Positions 25,214 through 34,285 of a stretch of 49,173 nucleotides of DNA are shown piece after piece. The stretch covers positions 1 to 49,173 of the forward strand of contig NZ_JAJBMO010000029.1 of the NCBI RefSeq assembly GCF_020537505.1. Direction: 5' to 3'. Source of the DNA: Blautia glucerasea. Its GTDB lineage: Bacteria; Bacillota; Clostridia; Lachnospirales; Lachnospiraceae. Within the stretch, counting starts at the first letter, position 1, and each line of letters begins with the position of its first letter. A program made the translations under genes and the position numbers. The notes under the pieces are model-generated. The model did not search any database, was not told the origin of the DNA, and was given only the letters and a program-made list of their open reading frames with translations.

Positions 25214-25230
25214 ATACCCCTAAGGGGTAT
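25214..25230. promoter_or_regulatory. Second CsoR-type operator
   Basis: ATACCCCT-A-AGGGGTAT, a perfect dyad around one central base, about 20 bases past the -10 and 20 before the csoR start. Confidence 0.75.
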
Positions 25231-25250
25231 ATTAAGAAAGGAGACTGCCT

Positions 25251-25634
25251 ATGACAGCTGAACATAAATCTGAAAACTGCTGCACTAAGCCAGCAGCTGA
25301 TACGGAGAATATTTCCAGCCAGGAACCCACCAAGAAGGTCTGTTCCTGCTGCTATACCAAACACACCGACCGTTCCGAGGCAGAACGCAAGAAGCTTGTG
25401 AACCGCCTGAAGCGTATTGAAGGCCAGATAAGGGGCATTATAGGAATGCTGGAGAATGACGCTTACTGCAACGACATTCTGATCCAGTCCGCCGCTGTAA
25501 ATGCCGCTGTAAATGCCTTTAATAAGGAATTGCTCGCCAACCATATCCGGACCTGCGTTGCAAGAGATATCCGCGAGGGAAAGGACGAAACAATTGATGA
25601 GCTGGTTACAACATTGCAGAAATTAATGAAATAA
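25251..25634 (+). CDS. csoR: Copper-sensing repressor CsoR with Cys-rich N-terminal extension
   Basis: 127 residues; typical CsoR is about 90-100. The all-helical DUF156 core starts near residue 44 ([19 protein letters not shown]). The Cu(I) ligands are present as Cys73, His98 and Cys102 (YCNDIL ... NHIRTC). Cu(I) binding releases the DNA. The first 40 residues are an extra, poorly ordered segment with C-C at 10-11 and C-S-C-C at 31-34, which could bind or pass on copper. AGGAGAC-type ribosome binding site eight bases upstream. It is the first gene of the copper operon, with two operators in front. Confidence 0.93.
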   Translation: MTAEHKSENCCTKPAADTENISSQEPTKKVCSCCYTKHTDRSEAERKKLVNRLKRIEGQIRGIIGMLENDAYCNDILIQSAAVNAAVNAFNKELLANHIRTCVARDIREGKDETIDELVTTLQKLMK

Positions 25635-25654
25635 GATACCAGGAGGAATTTATT

Positions 25655-28252
25655 ATGGAACAATACAACGTCACCGGCATGAGCTGCGCGGCCTGCAGCG
25701 CCCGTGTGGAAAAAGCGGTAAACAAGGTTCCAGGTGTTACATCCTGCTCTGTGAGCCTGCTTACCAATTCCATGGGCGTAGAAGGAACTGCCCCGGCCTC
25801 TTCCATTATCTCAGCTGTAGAAGAAGCCGGATACGGCTGCAGCTTAAAAGGCGCTTCCGGCCAGAAGGAATCCGTTTCCGAAGCTGAAAAAGCCCTGGAA
25901 GATCACGAAACCCCAATCCTGAAGAAGCGTCTCATCGCATCCGTAGGCTTTCTTCTGGTACTGATGTACTTCTCCATGGGACACATGATGTGGGGATGGC
26001 CGCTGCCAGCCTGGTTTGATGGCAACCACATCGCCATGGGACTTGTGCAGCTGCTTCTTGCAGGAATCGTCATGGTCATCAACCAGAAGTTTTTCATCAG
26101 CGGCTTCAAAAGCCTGTGGCACCGCTCCCCGAACATGGACACCCTGATAGCCCTTGGCTCCATGGCATCTTTTGTATGGAGCGTCTACGCCCTGTTCGCC
26201 ATGACAAGGGCCCAGGTTGACGGCAATTCCCAGCTTGTCATGCACTACATGATGGAATTCTATTTCGAATCCGCAGCCATGATCCTGACCTTGATCACTG
26301 TAGGAAAAATGCTGGAAGCCCGCTCCAAGGGCAAAACCACTGACGCCTTAAAAGGTCTTATGAAGCTTGCTCCAAAGACCGCCGTTGTCATCCGGAACGG
26401 CCAGGAAACCACCGTTCCCATTGACCAGGTTGTAAAAGACGACATCTTCGTTGTCCGCCCTGGTGAAAACATCCCGGTGGACGGCGTGATCATCGAAGGC
26501 TCCAGTGCAGTCAACGAATCCGTCCTTACCGGCGAGAGTATCCCCGTTGACAAAGCTGCCGGAGATCTTGTCTCCGCAGCCACAGTCAACCAGTCTGGTT
26601 TTATCAGATGTGAAGCTACCCGCGTTGGCGAAGACACCACCCTCTCCCAGATCATCAAAATGGTCAGTGATGCCGCAGCCACCAAAGCTCCTATTGCCAA
26701 GATTGCAGACCGTGTTTCCGGCGTTTTCGTACCAGCCGTTATTACCATTGCGGTCCTGACCACCATTATCTGGCTGCTCACAGGCCACGAATTCGGCTAT
26801 GCCCTTGCAAGAGGAATTTCCGTTCTGGTCATCAGCTGCCCATGTGCCCTTGGTCTTGCCACCCCGGTTGCCATTATGGTAGGAAACGGAATGGGTGCCA
26901 AGAACGGTATCCTTTTCAAAACCGCAGTCTCCCTTGAGGAAGCTGGAAAGGTCCAGATCGTTGCCCTTGACAAAACCGGAACCATCACAAGCGGTCAGCC
27001 GGAGGTTACCGATATTCTTCCCGCCGATGGCATATCCGAGAACGATCTTCTCACCCTTGCCTACGCCCTTGAGAAAAAAAGCGAGCATCCTCTTGCAAAA
27101 GCCGTTCTTGAAAAAGCTACAAGCATTGGCCTTACCGCCCAGGAAGTCACAGAATTCCATGCCCTTCCGGGAAACGGACTTTCTGCAAAGCTTGGCGCTT
27201 CCACATTGATCGGCGGCAGCATGAAATATATCAGCACACTGGTGTCTGTATCCCCTTCCCTTATGCACCAGGCCGAGAAGCTTGCCGAAGCAGGAAAAAC
27301 TCCCCTTCTCTTTGCAAAGGATGGAAAGCTTCTTGGAATCATTGCGGTCGCTGACGTAATTAAGCCAGACAGTGCCCAGGCCGTCAAAGAGCTTCAGAAT
27401 ATGGGCATCCATGTAGTTATGCTTACTGGTGACAACGAGCGCACTGCCAGAGCTATCGGCGCACAGGCCGGAGTTGACCAGGTTATTGCAGGTGTCCTTC
27501 CGGATGGAAAAGAAAGTGTCATCCGCTCCCTGAAAGAAAAAGGCAAGGTGGCCATGGTGGGCGATGGAATCAACGATGCTCCGGCCCTTACCAGAGCAGA
27601 TATCGGTATCGCCATCGGTGCCGGAACTGATGTAGCCATTGATGCCGCAGATGTAGTTCTTATGAAGAGCCAGCTCTCCGACGTGCCAGCTGCCATCCGT
27701 ATGAGCCGCGCAACCCTTCGGAACATCCACGAAAATCTTTTCTGGGCATTCTTCTACAACGTAATCGGCATCCCGCTGGCTGCCGGTGTCTGGATCCCGA
27801 TTTTCGGCTGGACCCTGAATCCAATGTTTGGCGCTGCTGCCATGAGCCTTTCCAGCTTCTGCGTGGTTACCAATGCGCTGAGACTGAACCTGTTTAGGAT
27901 CCATGATGCAAGCAAAGATAAAAAAATTAAGAATCCAGTTTCAAGAGCTGAACAGACGATTAATAACAGCTGCACCCTTTCTAACGAGCGTGGCGATATT
28001 AATAACAATATTAACAAAAAGGAGAATAATACCATGGTAAAAGTAACAGTTCATGTAACAGGAATGATGTGCGGACATTGTGAAGCACATGTAAACAAAG
28101 CAATTCAGGAAGCATTTGGAGTACAGGATGTTGTATCCTCCCACGATGCCGGAACCACCATCTTCTCAGCACCAGAAAAAGTAGACGAGGACAAAGTCCG
28201 CCAGGTGATCAAAGACGCTGGTTATGAAGTGACCGGAATCACACAGGAATAA
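25655..28252 (+). CDS. copA: Copper-exporting P1B-ATPase CopA with C-terminal CopZ-like domain
   Basis: 865 residues. N-terminal heavy-metal-associated domain with GMSCAAC (8-14). Membrane helices follow, with the actuator TGES, the transport motif SCPCALG (about 395), the phosphorylated Asp in DKTGTIT (about 439) and the hinge GDGINDAP (about 637). After the last membrane helix a hydrophilic Asn-rich linker (about 750-793) leads in frame into a second HMA domain with GMMCGHC (about 803) that looks like a free CopZ chaperone. It exports Cu+. AGGAGG precedes the start, 20 bases after csoR. The linker also holds a strong ribosome binding site, see the nested entry. Confidence 0.95.
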   Translation: MEQYNVTGMSCAACSARVEKAVNKVPGVTSCSVSLLTNSMGVEGTAPASSIISAVEEAGYGCSLKGASGQKESVSEAEKALEDHETPILKKRLIASVGFLLVLMYFSMGHMMWGWPLPAWFDGNHIAMGLVQLLLAGIVMVINQKFFISGFKSLWHRSPNMDTLIALGSMASFVWSVYALFAMTRAQVDGNSQLVMHYMMEFYFESAAMILTLITVGKMLEARSKGKTTDALKGLMKLAPKTAVVIRNGQETTVPIDQVVKDDIFVVRPGENIPVDGVIIEGSSAVNESVLTGESIPVDKAAGDLVSAATVNQSGFIRCEATRVGEDTTLSQIIKMVSDAAATKAPIAKIADRVSGVFVPAVITIAVLTTIIWLLTGHEFGYALARGISVLVISCPCALGLATPVAIMVGNGMGAKNGILFKTAVSLEEAGKVQIVALDKTGTITSGQPEVTDILPADGISENDLLTLAYALEKKSEHPLAKAVLEKATSIGLTAQEVTEFHALPGNGLSAKLGASTLIGGSMKYISTLVSVSPSLMHQAEKLAEAGKTPLLFAKDGKLLGIIAVADVIKPDSAQAVKELQNMGIHVVMLTGDNERTARAIGAQAGVDQVIAGVLPDGKESVIRSLKEKGKVAMVGDGINDAPALTRADIGIAIGAGTDVAIDAADVVLMKSQLSDVPAAIRMSRATLRNIHENLFWAFFYNVIGIPLAAGVWIPIFGWTLNPMFGAAAMSLSSFCVVTNALRLNLFRIHDASKDKKIKNPVSRAEQTINNSCTLSNERGDINNNINKKENNTMVKVTVHVTGMMCGHCEAHVNKAIQEAFGVQDVVSSHDAGTTIFSAPEKVDEDKVRQVIKDAGYEVTGITQE
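28034..28252 (+). CDS. copZ: Nested in-frame CopZ-like copper chaperone
   Basis: A 72-residue HMA protein ([20 protein letters not shown]) that would start at an ATG inside copA, in the same frame. AAAAAGGAG ends nine bases before this ATG, an arrangement as good as that of any independent gene here. Either copA and copZ fused by loss of a stop codon and the old start remains, or both the fusion and free CopZ are made. Free CopZ would carry Cu+ to CopA. Internal initiation is inferred, not proven. Confidence 0.55.
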   Translation: MVKVTVHVTGMMCGHCEAHVNKAIQEAFGVQDVVSSHDAGTTIFSAPEKVDEDKVRQVIKDAGYEVTGITQE

Positions 28253-28483
28253 TCAGGTTCTCACCTTCTAACCGACCAATGCTCAACGTTCAATTCCTAT
28301 CGCCCATTGCAATGGTCTGATCCGCCAGCCTGCAGAAACAGTTTTTTGCTTCTGCAGGCTGGCTTTTTTATATTTAATCCGATTTCCCACTTTTGCTTTT
28401 GTCAGGTTTCATGTTCATTTTTTCATATCGCCCTTGTTCTTTCCTATATTAATGTTAATTTTTCACGAATCTTCATCCTTGCA
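28253..28483. other. Intergenic region copA-pgi
   Basis: Holds the copA terminator (28324-28369), then AT-rich sequence up to the pgi promoter. No gene is seen. Confidence 0.6.
28324..28369 (+). terminator. Strong intrinsic terminator of the copper operon
   Basis: GCCAGCCTGCAGAA pairs perfectly with TTCTGCAGGCTGGC (14 bp), followed by T6. Confidence 0.92.
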
Positions 28484-28512
28484 TTGAAATTCTGTAATTT
28501 ATTCAGTATAAT
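28484..28512 (+). promoter_or_regulatory. pgi promoter
   Basis: TTGAAA (28484-28489), 17-base spacer, TATAAT (28507-28512). Confidence 0.8.
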
Positions 28513-28523
28513 GGCATTAATGT

Positions 28524-28542
28524 GAGTCTCACGGTGAGACTC
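28524..28542 (+). promoter_or_regulatory. Palindrome at the pgi transcription start
   Basis: GAGTCTCAC-G-GTGAGACTC, perfect around one base, beginning about 12 bases after the -10. It is either a repressor site or a 5'-terminal mRNA hairpin. Confidence 0.5.
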
Positions 28543-28620
28543 CTCTGAGAGCATAAGCAGCCGCTGATCCGACTGTGGGCAGCAGCTATCATCTCAACCA
28601 TCTAAAGGAGGAATTATATT

Positions 28621-30204
28621 ATGGCAACATGGAAAAATCTTGACACACTTAATTCTTTTGGCGAGCTGAAGGAACTTAAGGATCACGTAGACATTGCAGC
28701 AGCTCTGTCTGGCGAAGAGGGTGGCAAGCGTGTAGCTGATTATAGTACACCAATGGCAGCAGGTCTTTCTTACAACTATGCAGCCAAAGAAGTAGACGAA
28801 ACCGTTTTAGCCGCACTTACGAAGCTGGCTGACGAGGCACAGCTGATTGACAAGTTCCAGGAATTATACAATGGTGCAGTGATCAACACCGGAGAGAACC
28901 GTATGGTTCTCCATCACCTTGCACGTAAGCAGCTTGGTAACCCGGTTGTTGTAGACGGTGTAGACAAGCGTGAATTCTACGTTGCCCAGCAGAAGAAAGC
29001 AGCAGATTTTGCAAATAAGGTTCATGCTGGTGAGATTACCAACGAAGCTGGTGAGAAATTCACCACAGTTGTACAGATTGGTATCGGCGGAAGCGACCTT
29101 GGTCCACGTGCCCTTTATATCGCACTGGAGAACTGGGCGAAGGCCAATAACACCTTCAAGATGGAAGCGAAATTCATCAGCAACGTTGACCCGGATGATG
29201 CAGCTGCAGTCCTTGCTTCTGTAGACCTTGCACACTCCTTATTCATCGTTGTATCCAAATCCGGCACCACCCTTGAAACTCTGACCAACGAGGCATTCGT
29301 GAAGGATGCCCTCACAAAAGCAGGTCTGAATCCTTCCAAACATATGCTTGCCGTTACAAGCGAGACCTCTCCTCTTGCAAAGAGCGAGGATTATCTCACC
29401 GCCATCTTTATGGATGATTACATCGGCGGCCGTTACTCTTCTGTTTCCGGTGTAGGCGGCGCAATCCTTTCCCTGGCATTTGGACCGGAAGTATTCGCAC
29501 AGCTCCTTGACGGTGCAGCAGCTGAGGATCAGCTTGCAACAAACCGCGACCTTATGAAGAACCCGGATATGCTGGACGCTCTCATCGGTATCTACGAGAG
29601 AAACGTACAGGGCTATCCTTCCACAGCAGTTCTTCCATATTCACAGGCTTTAAGCCGCTTCCCTGCACACCTTCAGCAGTGTGATATGGAGTCCAATGGT
29701 AAAACCGTCAACCGTTTCGGCGAGCCAGTGAACTATGTGACAGGACCGGTTATCTTCGGAGAGCCAGGAACCAACGGACAGCATTCCTTCTACCAGTTAT
29801 TACATCAGGGCTCTGACATCATCCCGCTTCAGTTCATCGGCTTTAAGAACAGCCAGCTTGGCGTAGACGTTGACATTGAGAAAAGCACCAGCCAGCAGAA
29901 GCTTTGCGCTAACGTTGCAGCTCAGATTATAGCATTTGCCTGCGGTAAAGAGGATGAAAATCTGAACAAGAATTTCAAAGGTAAACGTCCATCCAGCATC
30001 ATCATCGGCGAGCAGCTCACCCCTGCTTCCCTTGGCGCATTACTTGCCCACTTCGAGAACAAAATCATGTTCCAGGGCTTCGTATGGAACCTGAACAGCT
30101 TCGACCAGGAAGGTGTTCAGCTCGGTAAAGTCCTTGCGAAACGTGTCCTTGCACACAATACAGACGGTGCACTGAAAGTATTCAGTGACCTTCTGAATAT
30201 CTGA
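28621..30204 (+). CDS. pgi: Glucose-6-phosphate isomerase
   Basis: 527 residues, of the longer bacterial type. The SIS-type sugar-phosphate site is visible in GIGGSDLGPRAL (about 153-164) and SKSGTTLET (about 213-221). Catalytic residues lie around GGRYSSVSGVGG, HSFYQLLHQG (His/Glu) and the Lys near SFDQEGVQLGKVLAKR at the C-terminus. It interconverts glucose-6-phosphate and fructose-6-phosphate in the cytoplasm. Single gene with its own promoter and terminator; AAAGGAGG precedes the ATG. Codon use is that of a highly expressed gene. Confidence 0.96.
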   Translation: MATWKNLDTLNSFGELKELKDHVDIAAALSGEEGGKRVADYSTPMAAGLSYNYAAKEVDETVLAALTKLADEAQLIDKFQELYNGAVINTGENRMVLHHLARKQLGNPVVVDGVDKREFYVAQQKKAADFANKVHAGEITNEAGEKFTTVVQIGIGGSDLGPRALYIALENWAKANNTFKMEAKFISNVDPDDAAAVLASVDLAHSLFIVVSKSGTTLETLTNEAFVKDALTKAGLNPSKHMLAVTSETSPLAKSEDYLTAIFMDDYIGGRYSSVSGVGGAILSLAFGPEVFAQLLDGAAAEDQLATNRDLMKNPDMLDALIGIYERNVQGYPSTAVLPYSQALSRFPAHLQQCDMESNGKTVNRFGEPVNYVTGPVIFGEPGTNGQHSFYQLLHQGSDIIPLQFIGFKNSQLGVDVDIEKSTSQQKLCANVAAQIIAFACGKEDENLNKNFKGKRPSSIIIGEQLTPASLGALLAHFENKIMFQGFVWNLNSFDQEGVQLGKVLAKRVLAHNTDGALKVFSDLLNI

Positions 30205-30218
30205 TCTTAGCAAAAATT

Positions 30219-30252
30219 ACGGCAGTCCTGGAATTTCCGGGCTGCCGTTTTT
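30219..30252 (+). terminator. pgi terminator
   Basis: ACGGCAG ... CTGCCGT, with inner CC/GG pairs, then TTTTTATTT. Confidence 0.85.
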
Positions 30253-30340
30253 ATTTACACGGACAACGGGCCAAACCTTGATCGTTCCCACAATAACGAA
30301 CAAAACCCGAAGAACCGTTTTGGTCTCGTCCTTACAACAC

Positions 30341-30387
30341 AAAAACGGACCGCAGCTCCCTGTATCCCTACATTTCTCTGCGGTCCG
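30341..30387 (-). terminator. Terminator of the kinase-fragment gene
   Basis: CGGACCGCAG / CTGCGGTCCG, 10-bp perfect stem, with T5 on the minus strand. Confidence 0.8.
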
Positions 30388-30409
30388 CTATTCTTCATTC
30401 AACTTATAT

Positions 30410-30784
30410 TCAGGCAACCTGCACGCCCCAGTTTTTCTTCATTTCCAGGCTTCTTCCAGGTTTTCCCATTACACAGATCTTCTCATTTCTCCAGTTTCCG
30501 GCTCCATTATCTGAGAAACAGATTTCAGCGCCATCAGCCGTCTTCTTCACCTGGATCTCCATTACCAGCTTCTGTACTTTGCCATACATAAGACTGGTTT
30601 TTACAAAATCATCCAGATCTTTTTCCAGCTGTGCTTTATCCATATACACACTGATCTTTTCCTGTGGCAGCTCTGCCTCTAACCATTCCTGACCTGGTGT
30701 AAAATATTTCTGTCTTGCCTTTACAAATTCCTCTATAAAACTGTTAAGCTCTATTTTCTCATTTTTCTGTAATATCCTTCTCAT
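30410..30784 (-). CDS. Short histidine-kinase-like ATPase domain protein, incomplete
   Basis: 124 residues. The middle resembles the start of a HATPase_c domain: a helix with DKAQLEKDLDDFVKTSL in the N-box position, and CFSDNGAG as a G1-like D-x-G-x-G box. After this the normal ATP lid and G2 box are missing; the end reads WGVQVA. There is no phospho-acceptor domain and no sensor. It may be a remnant of a sensor kinase or a small inactive regulator. Chosen start: ATG 30784 after GGGGGT; nine upstream codons are also open. It has its own terminator, so it may still be expressed. Confidence 0.5.
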   Translation of the reverse strand: MRRILQKNEKIELNSFIEEFVKARQKYFTPGQEWLEAELPQEKISVYMDKAQLEKDLDDFVKTSLMYGKVQKLVMEIQVKKTADGAEICFSDNGAGNWRNEKICVMGKPGRSLEMKKNWGVQVA

Positions 30785-30970
30785 AAAAGAACCCCCTTGT
30801 TTCAAAAACAACCTTCATTTTTCTTTTCTGAGAGATATTATAGCTATCTATGTTAAATTCCGTGTGTTGTTAATGTTAAACGTATTTAAAATTATTTAAC
30901 ATTGCATGGATTGTCAAGCTCCCTGGTAAACTGCTCCGGATCAGCAAGCTTTTTCTGTTATTTCTCTGCG

Positions 30971-32446
30971 CTACTGAAGCTTCTCATATACAGTATAACC
31001 GTCTCTTCCACCCCGCTTAGTCTGATAAAGAGCATTGTCAGCTCGCCGGTACAGTTCCATAAAGGTTCCTCCATCCCTGGGCGCAAAGGCAATTCCCACA
31101 CTGCTGGTAAGCGGATGTCCCTGAAGCTCTGGAATCTCCAAAGCCCTTATTTTTTCCTGAAGGCTCTTCACCCTTGCTTCCATGATCTCTCTGGTACCAA
31201 TGTCATAGAGAAGCACCACAAATTCATCTCCCCCAATACGTCCTACCACATCCAGATCACGGAACTGGGACCGCAAAAGTCCGCCAAAGGTCTGAAGCAC
31301 CTTATCTCCAACTGCATGTCCATAAGTGTCATTGATTTCCTTGAAATGGTCCATATCCAGGATCATAAACCCATGAAACACCTTCTGCTTCTTAATCTTC
31401 AGCATACTGTCAATAAATTTCTGGGTGTTTTCTTTATTATACACCCCTGTAAGTGCATCCAGCTGTGCAGACCGCACCAAAGCCGCTTTCTCCTTGTTAT
31501 TGCGAAGGGCAATGTACAGCACCAGAAATGCAGCCAGAATACAAAAGGTTCCCATAAAAATCAGCTCATACCGGCTGATAAACGCATAATCCTGCTGGGC
31601 TGCCTCTATCGGCACTGAATAACAGATCAGCCAGTCATTATAGCCAAGAGGCATATAGGCCAGATAACGGTCCGCTTCCGTCCTCTCTGCCAGGCAAAGC
31701 TTGACCAGACCTGTGTTCCCTTCTGTAAATTCTGTCCGAAGGGATTCCAAGGTATGCTCCTCTTTCAGATTCTTCTCATTGTAATATTCGAACAGATTGG
31801 TTCCATATGTAATTTCTCTGTCTGAGGCGCTGCCGCTGTCAAATGCAATAACAACCCCCTCACTTGTCACAATGGCACTGCTTCCCTTCCCACCAAAAAG
31901 ATCTGCGAAAAGCAGATGGCTGAGAGCTCCCACATTCAGGGAACCTCCTAATACACCGATGATCTGGTCATCCTGGTACACCGGCACGCCCAGCACCACA
32001 CGGATTTCCTTATCTACACTGCTCTGCAGGGGATCACTTATGGTCTGCTGCCCATGAATGGCCTCCTGAAAATACCTCCTATGTTCCACATTCTTGGACA
32101 CTCCATTGTCATAGTAAGCATTTCCAGCATTGTCGATCAGTGCCATTCGCTCAAGCTCCGTCTGTTCGTGAAGGAAAACCAGCCGTTCCTTATTTTCTTC
32201 GGAAAAAAGCTGATCCGACTTTCCCATCTCCGATGCGATTTCATTCAAATACTGATAATGAATATCCAGAATGGTCCTCATGTGTTCACTCTGTCTGGAT
32301 ACGTCTGTCATCATGATTTCCTGGGAATTTACCTCCACTGCCTGCTGCACACATGTAAAAAAGATCAGGATTCCTATCACAACTGCTGTGATGAACACAC
32401 TGGTTGCAATAATGTAGTTTCTTAGCTGAAATTGTTTTCTCCTCAT
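30971..32446 (-). CDS. Membrane-bound diguanylate cyclase (Cache-GGDEF)
   Basis: 491 residues. A membrane helix at about 10-32, an extracytoplasmic double-Cache-like sensor (about 35-290), a second helix (about 300-320), then a GGDEF domain. The catalytic motif is intact (GRIGGDEFVVLL). An RxxD inhibitory site (RDLD) lies five residues before it, so product inhibition by c-di-GMP is likely. It makes c-di-GMP from two GTP in response to an external ligand, possibly an amino or organic acid by analogy with other Cache domains. The start at 32446 has GGGAGAG upstream; a longer open frame adds 23 unlikely residues. Confidence 0.88.
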   Translation of the reverse strand: MRRKQFQLRNYIIATSVFITAVVIGILIFFTCVQQAVEVNSQEIMMTDVSRQSEHMRTILDIHYQYLNEIASEMGKSDQLFSEENKERLVFLHEQTELERMALIDNAGNAYYDNGVSKNVEHRRYFQEAIHGQQTISDPLQSSVDKEIRVVLGVPVYQDDQIIGVLGGSLNVGALSHLLFADLFGGKGSSAIVTSEGVVIAFDSGSASDREITYGTNLFEYYNEKNLKEEHTLESLRTEFTEGNTGLVKLCLAERTEADRYLAYMPLGYNDWLICYSVPIEAAQQDYAFISRYELIFMGTFCILAAFLVLYIALRNNKEKAALVRSAQLDALTGVYNKENTQKFIDSMLKIKKQKVFHGFMILDMDHFKEINDTYGHAVGDKVLQTFGGLLRSQFRDLDVVGRIGGDEFVVLLYDIGTREIMEARVKSLQEKIRALEIPELQGHPLTSSVGIAFAPRDGGTFMELYRRADNALYQTKRGGRDGYTVYEKLQ

Positions 32447-32599
32447 AGCAATGCTCTCCCAAATCTTTTTTTGTATTATATCAAATATACGAGGGGAAAA
32501 TCTACAAAATTTCATTTTAAACGCCTTTTTTCGAGAAAAAGACGTGTCTATTTTTTACTCTAAAACATGTCTGAAAAAGCAGGTTTCGAAACAACAGAA

Positions 32600-33163
32600 T
32601 TAAAATCCAGCAAATGATACTGCCAGCTTCATAACACCTGCCAGAACCATTACACCAATGGGATTCCATTGCATTTTCTGCAATAAAAACAAACAGATTC
32701 CAAAAATTACCACAAGACTCCATTTTGTTCCTTGAAATGAGATTGTGGCTGCACTTCCCCAGAAGGCATTGACCAAAATAGAAATTCCTGCCGAAGCAAT
32801 CATTGCCACAACTGCAGGGCGAAGGGATCCTAAAACTCCCTGGAGCAGAGCCATGTTTCTGTATTTTATATAAAGCTTTGCGAGTAAGGTAACAATCATG
32901 CATGAGGGTAAAATACATCCAAGTGTTGCCACTATCGCGCCTGGAATTCCCGCTATTTTTATTCCAACAAAGGTCGCTGAATTTACGGCAATGGGACCAG
33001 GCGTCATCTGGGAAATTGTAATAAGATCCGTAAATTCTGCCATGCTAAGCCATTGGTGCAAGGTTACTACCTGTCCCTGGATCAACGGCATTGCAGCATA
33101 GCCCCCGCCGAAACTAAACATTCCGACCTGTAAAAAACTTATAAATAATTGCAGGTAGATCAT
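32600..33163 (-). CDS. Chromate transporter family half-protein B (ChrA-type)
   Basis: 187 residues, about five to six membrane helices. Family features are SFGGGYAAMPLIQ near the N-terminus and QMTPGPIAVNSATFVG. Short ChrA proteins work in pairs; the partner is the upstream gene, whose stop overlaps this start by four bases (ATGA at 33163-33160). The SD GGGAGG is eight bases before this ATG, so it is preferred to the ATG two codons earlier. The family exports chromate in some bacteria; in clostridia without chromate exposure the natural anion is unknown. The last helix ends close to residue 187. Confidence 0.88.
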   Translation of the reverse strand: MIYLQLFISFLQVGMFSFGGGYAAMPLIQGQVVTLHQWLSMAEFTDLITISQMTPGPIAVNSATFVGIKIAGIPGAIVATLGCILPSCMIVTLLAKLYIKYRNMALLQGVLGSLRPAVVAMIASAGISILVNAFWGSAATISFQGTKWSLVVIFGICLFLLQKMQWNPIGVMVLAGVMKLAVSFAGF

Positions 33164-33747
33164 CTGCATTCCCTCCCCTTCCCAAGAAATGTACGAATCA
33201 CACCTAATATTCCGCACATAATTACAATGTAAATCACGTTAACTTTTAAAATGCAGGAAGCCAGGAATGCCCCGGCCATAATCAAAATAGACACTGTATC
33301 TTTTTCTTTCCCAATCTGTCCGCCCATTTCAAAGGTCACAGATGCAATCACAGCACCAACCCCCGCCTGCATTCCTTCCAACAACTGACTGACGATATAA
33401 TTGTCACGAAAGGCATTGTATCCCACAGAAATAATGGAAATAATCGCAAATGGCGGAATAATGGTACCAAAAATAGAAACAACAGCGCCCAAAATCCCCG
33501 CCAGCTTATATCCCACTACAATGGCTCCATTTACCGCAATTGCCCCAGGAGAGGACTGTGCAATTGCCACCAGATCCAGCATTTCCTTCTCTTCTATCCA
33601 GTGATATTCATCTACAAACTTTTTTTTCATAAGGGTAACGATAATATATCCGCCCCCGAAGGTAAAGGTACTTAAATATAAAGTTGAAACAAATATTTTC
33701 CATAATAGAATTTTTTGGTTTTCTTTTTTCTTCTCCACTATACTCAT
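33160..33747 (-). CDS. Chromate transporter family half-protein A (ChrA-type)
   Basis: 195 residues with TFTFGGGYIIVTLM and IAQSSPGAIAVNGAIVVGYK, equivalent to the motifs of the next gene, and about five hydrophobic helices. Together the two genes form a split, antiparallel-type ChrA pair in the membrane. Its start overlaps the stop of the preceding gene (33744) by four bases, so all three are coupled. Confidence 0.88.
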   Translation of the reverse strand: MSIVEKKKENQKILLWKIFVSTLYLSTFTFGGGYIIVTLMKKKFVDEYHWIEEKEMLDLVAIAQSSPGAIAVNGAIVVGYKLAGILGAVVSIFGTIIPPFAIISIISVGYNAFRDNYIVSQLLEGMQAGVGAVIASVTFEMGGQIGKEKDTVSILIMAGAFLASCILKVNVIYIVIMCGILGVIRTFLGKGRECR

Positions 33748-34166
33748 CTTAAGCTATCCTCATAAATTACTCTTTTAAATACTGTCACTTGTATTTTTGT
33801 TGCTACCTCTTCCTTATTTTTCTGTAATTTGCAGATCATTTCCGTAAACAGTTCTGTTTTGAACAGAATCAATCCTCCATAGTAAAAAATAAAATTCTTT
33901 GATTGTAGGACTTGAAACTGATCAATTTTTTCATCCTCTAGCTCTTCTGATTCATAAGTTCCATCTGGATGAATACAAAGATCGTTGTTTTTTTCATTCT
34001 GGTATATGGTAATATGGCAGTCCCCATTCGAATCAAAGCCTGCTACATTAAAATCTTTTACATCAGCTGCCAGCCAATGCCCTTTCATATCCTCACAGGT
34101 AAGCTGTATCCCATCCATATTTGGGTGCTCTAAGATGGAATCTTCGACATCTTTTATTAATTTCAT
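33744..34166 (-). CDS. Uncharacterised cytoplasmic protein coupled to the chromate transporter genes
   Basis: Not recognised. 140 residues from the ATG at 34166 (MKLIKDVEDSILEHP); the frame is open for another 33 codons upstream, so the start is uncertain. No signal peptide or membrane helix. It has a mixed alpha/beta look, with a run of Asp/Glu in the middle (YESEELEDEKIDQF). Its last bases overlap the start of the first chromate transporter gene (ATGA), so it is cotranscribed and translationally coupled. This hints at a role with that transporter, but nothing in the sequence shows it. Confidence 0.6.
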   Translation of the reverse strand: MKLIKDVEDSILEHPNMDGIQLTCEDMKGHWLAADVKDFNVAGFDSNGDCHITIYQNEKNNDLCIHPDGTYESEELEDEKIDQFQVLQSKNFIFYYGGLILFKTELFTEMICKLQKNKEEVATKIQVTVFKRVIYEDSLR

Positions 34167-34285
34167 TATGCCCCACTCAGTTACTCGGATATTAATATTA
34201 TAATATTTAATAGAGCTTTCAGCAATCAACAAATCAACTTTTTCAAACGATCGTTTATTTGTCAAGGCTTTTCTTTTTGCTTATA

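Noticed and set aside
26348..27904. A 518-codon minus-strand open frame
   Set aside because: Antisense of copA, whose motifs are complete; no start signal.
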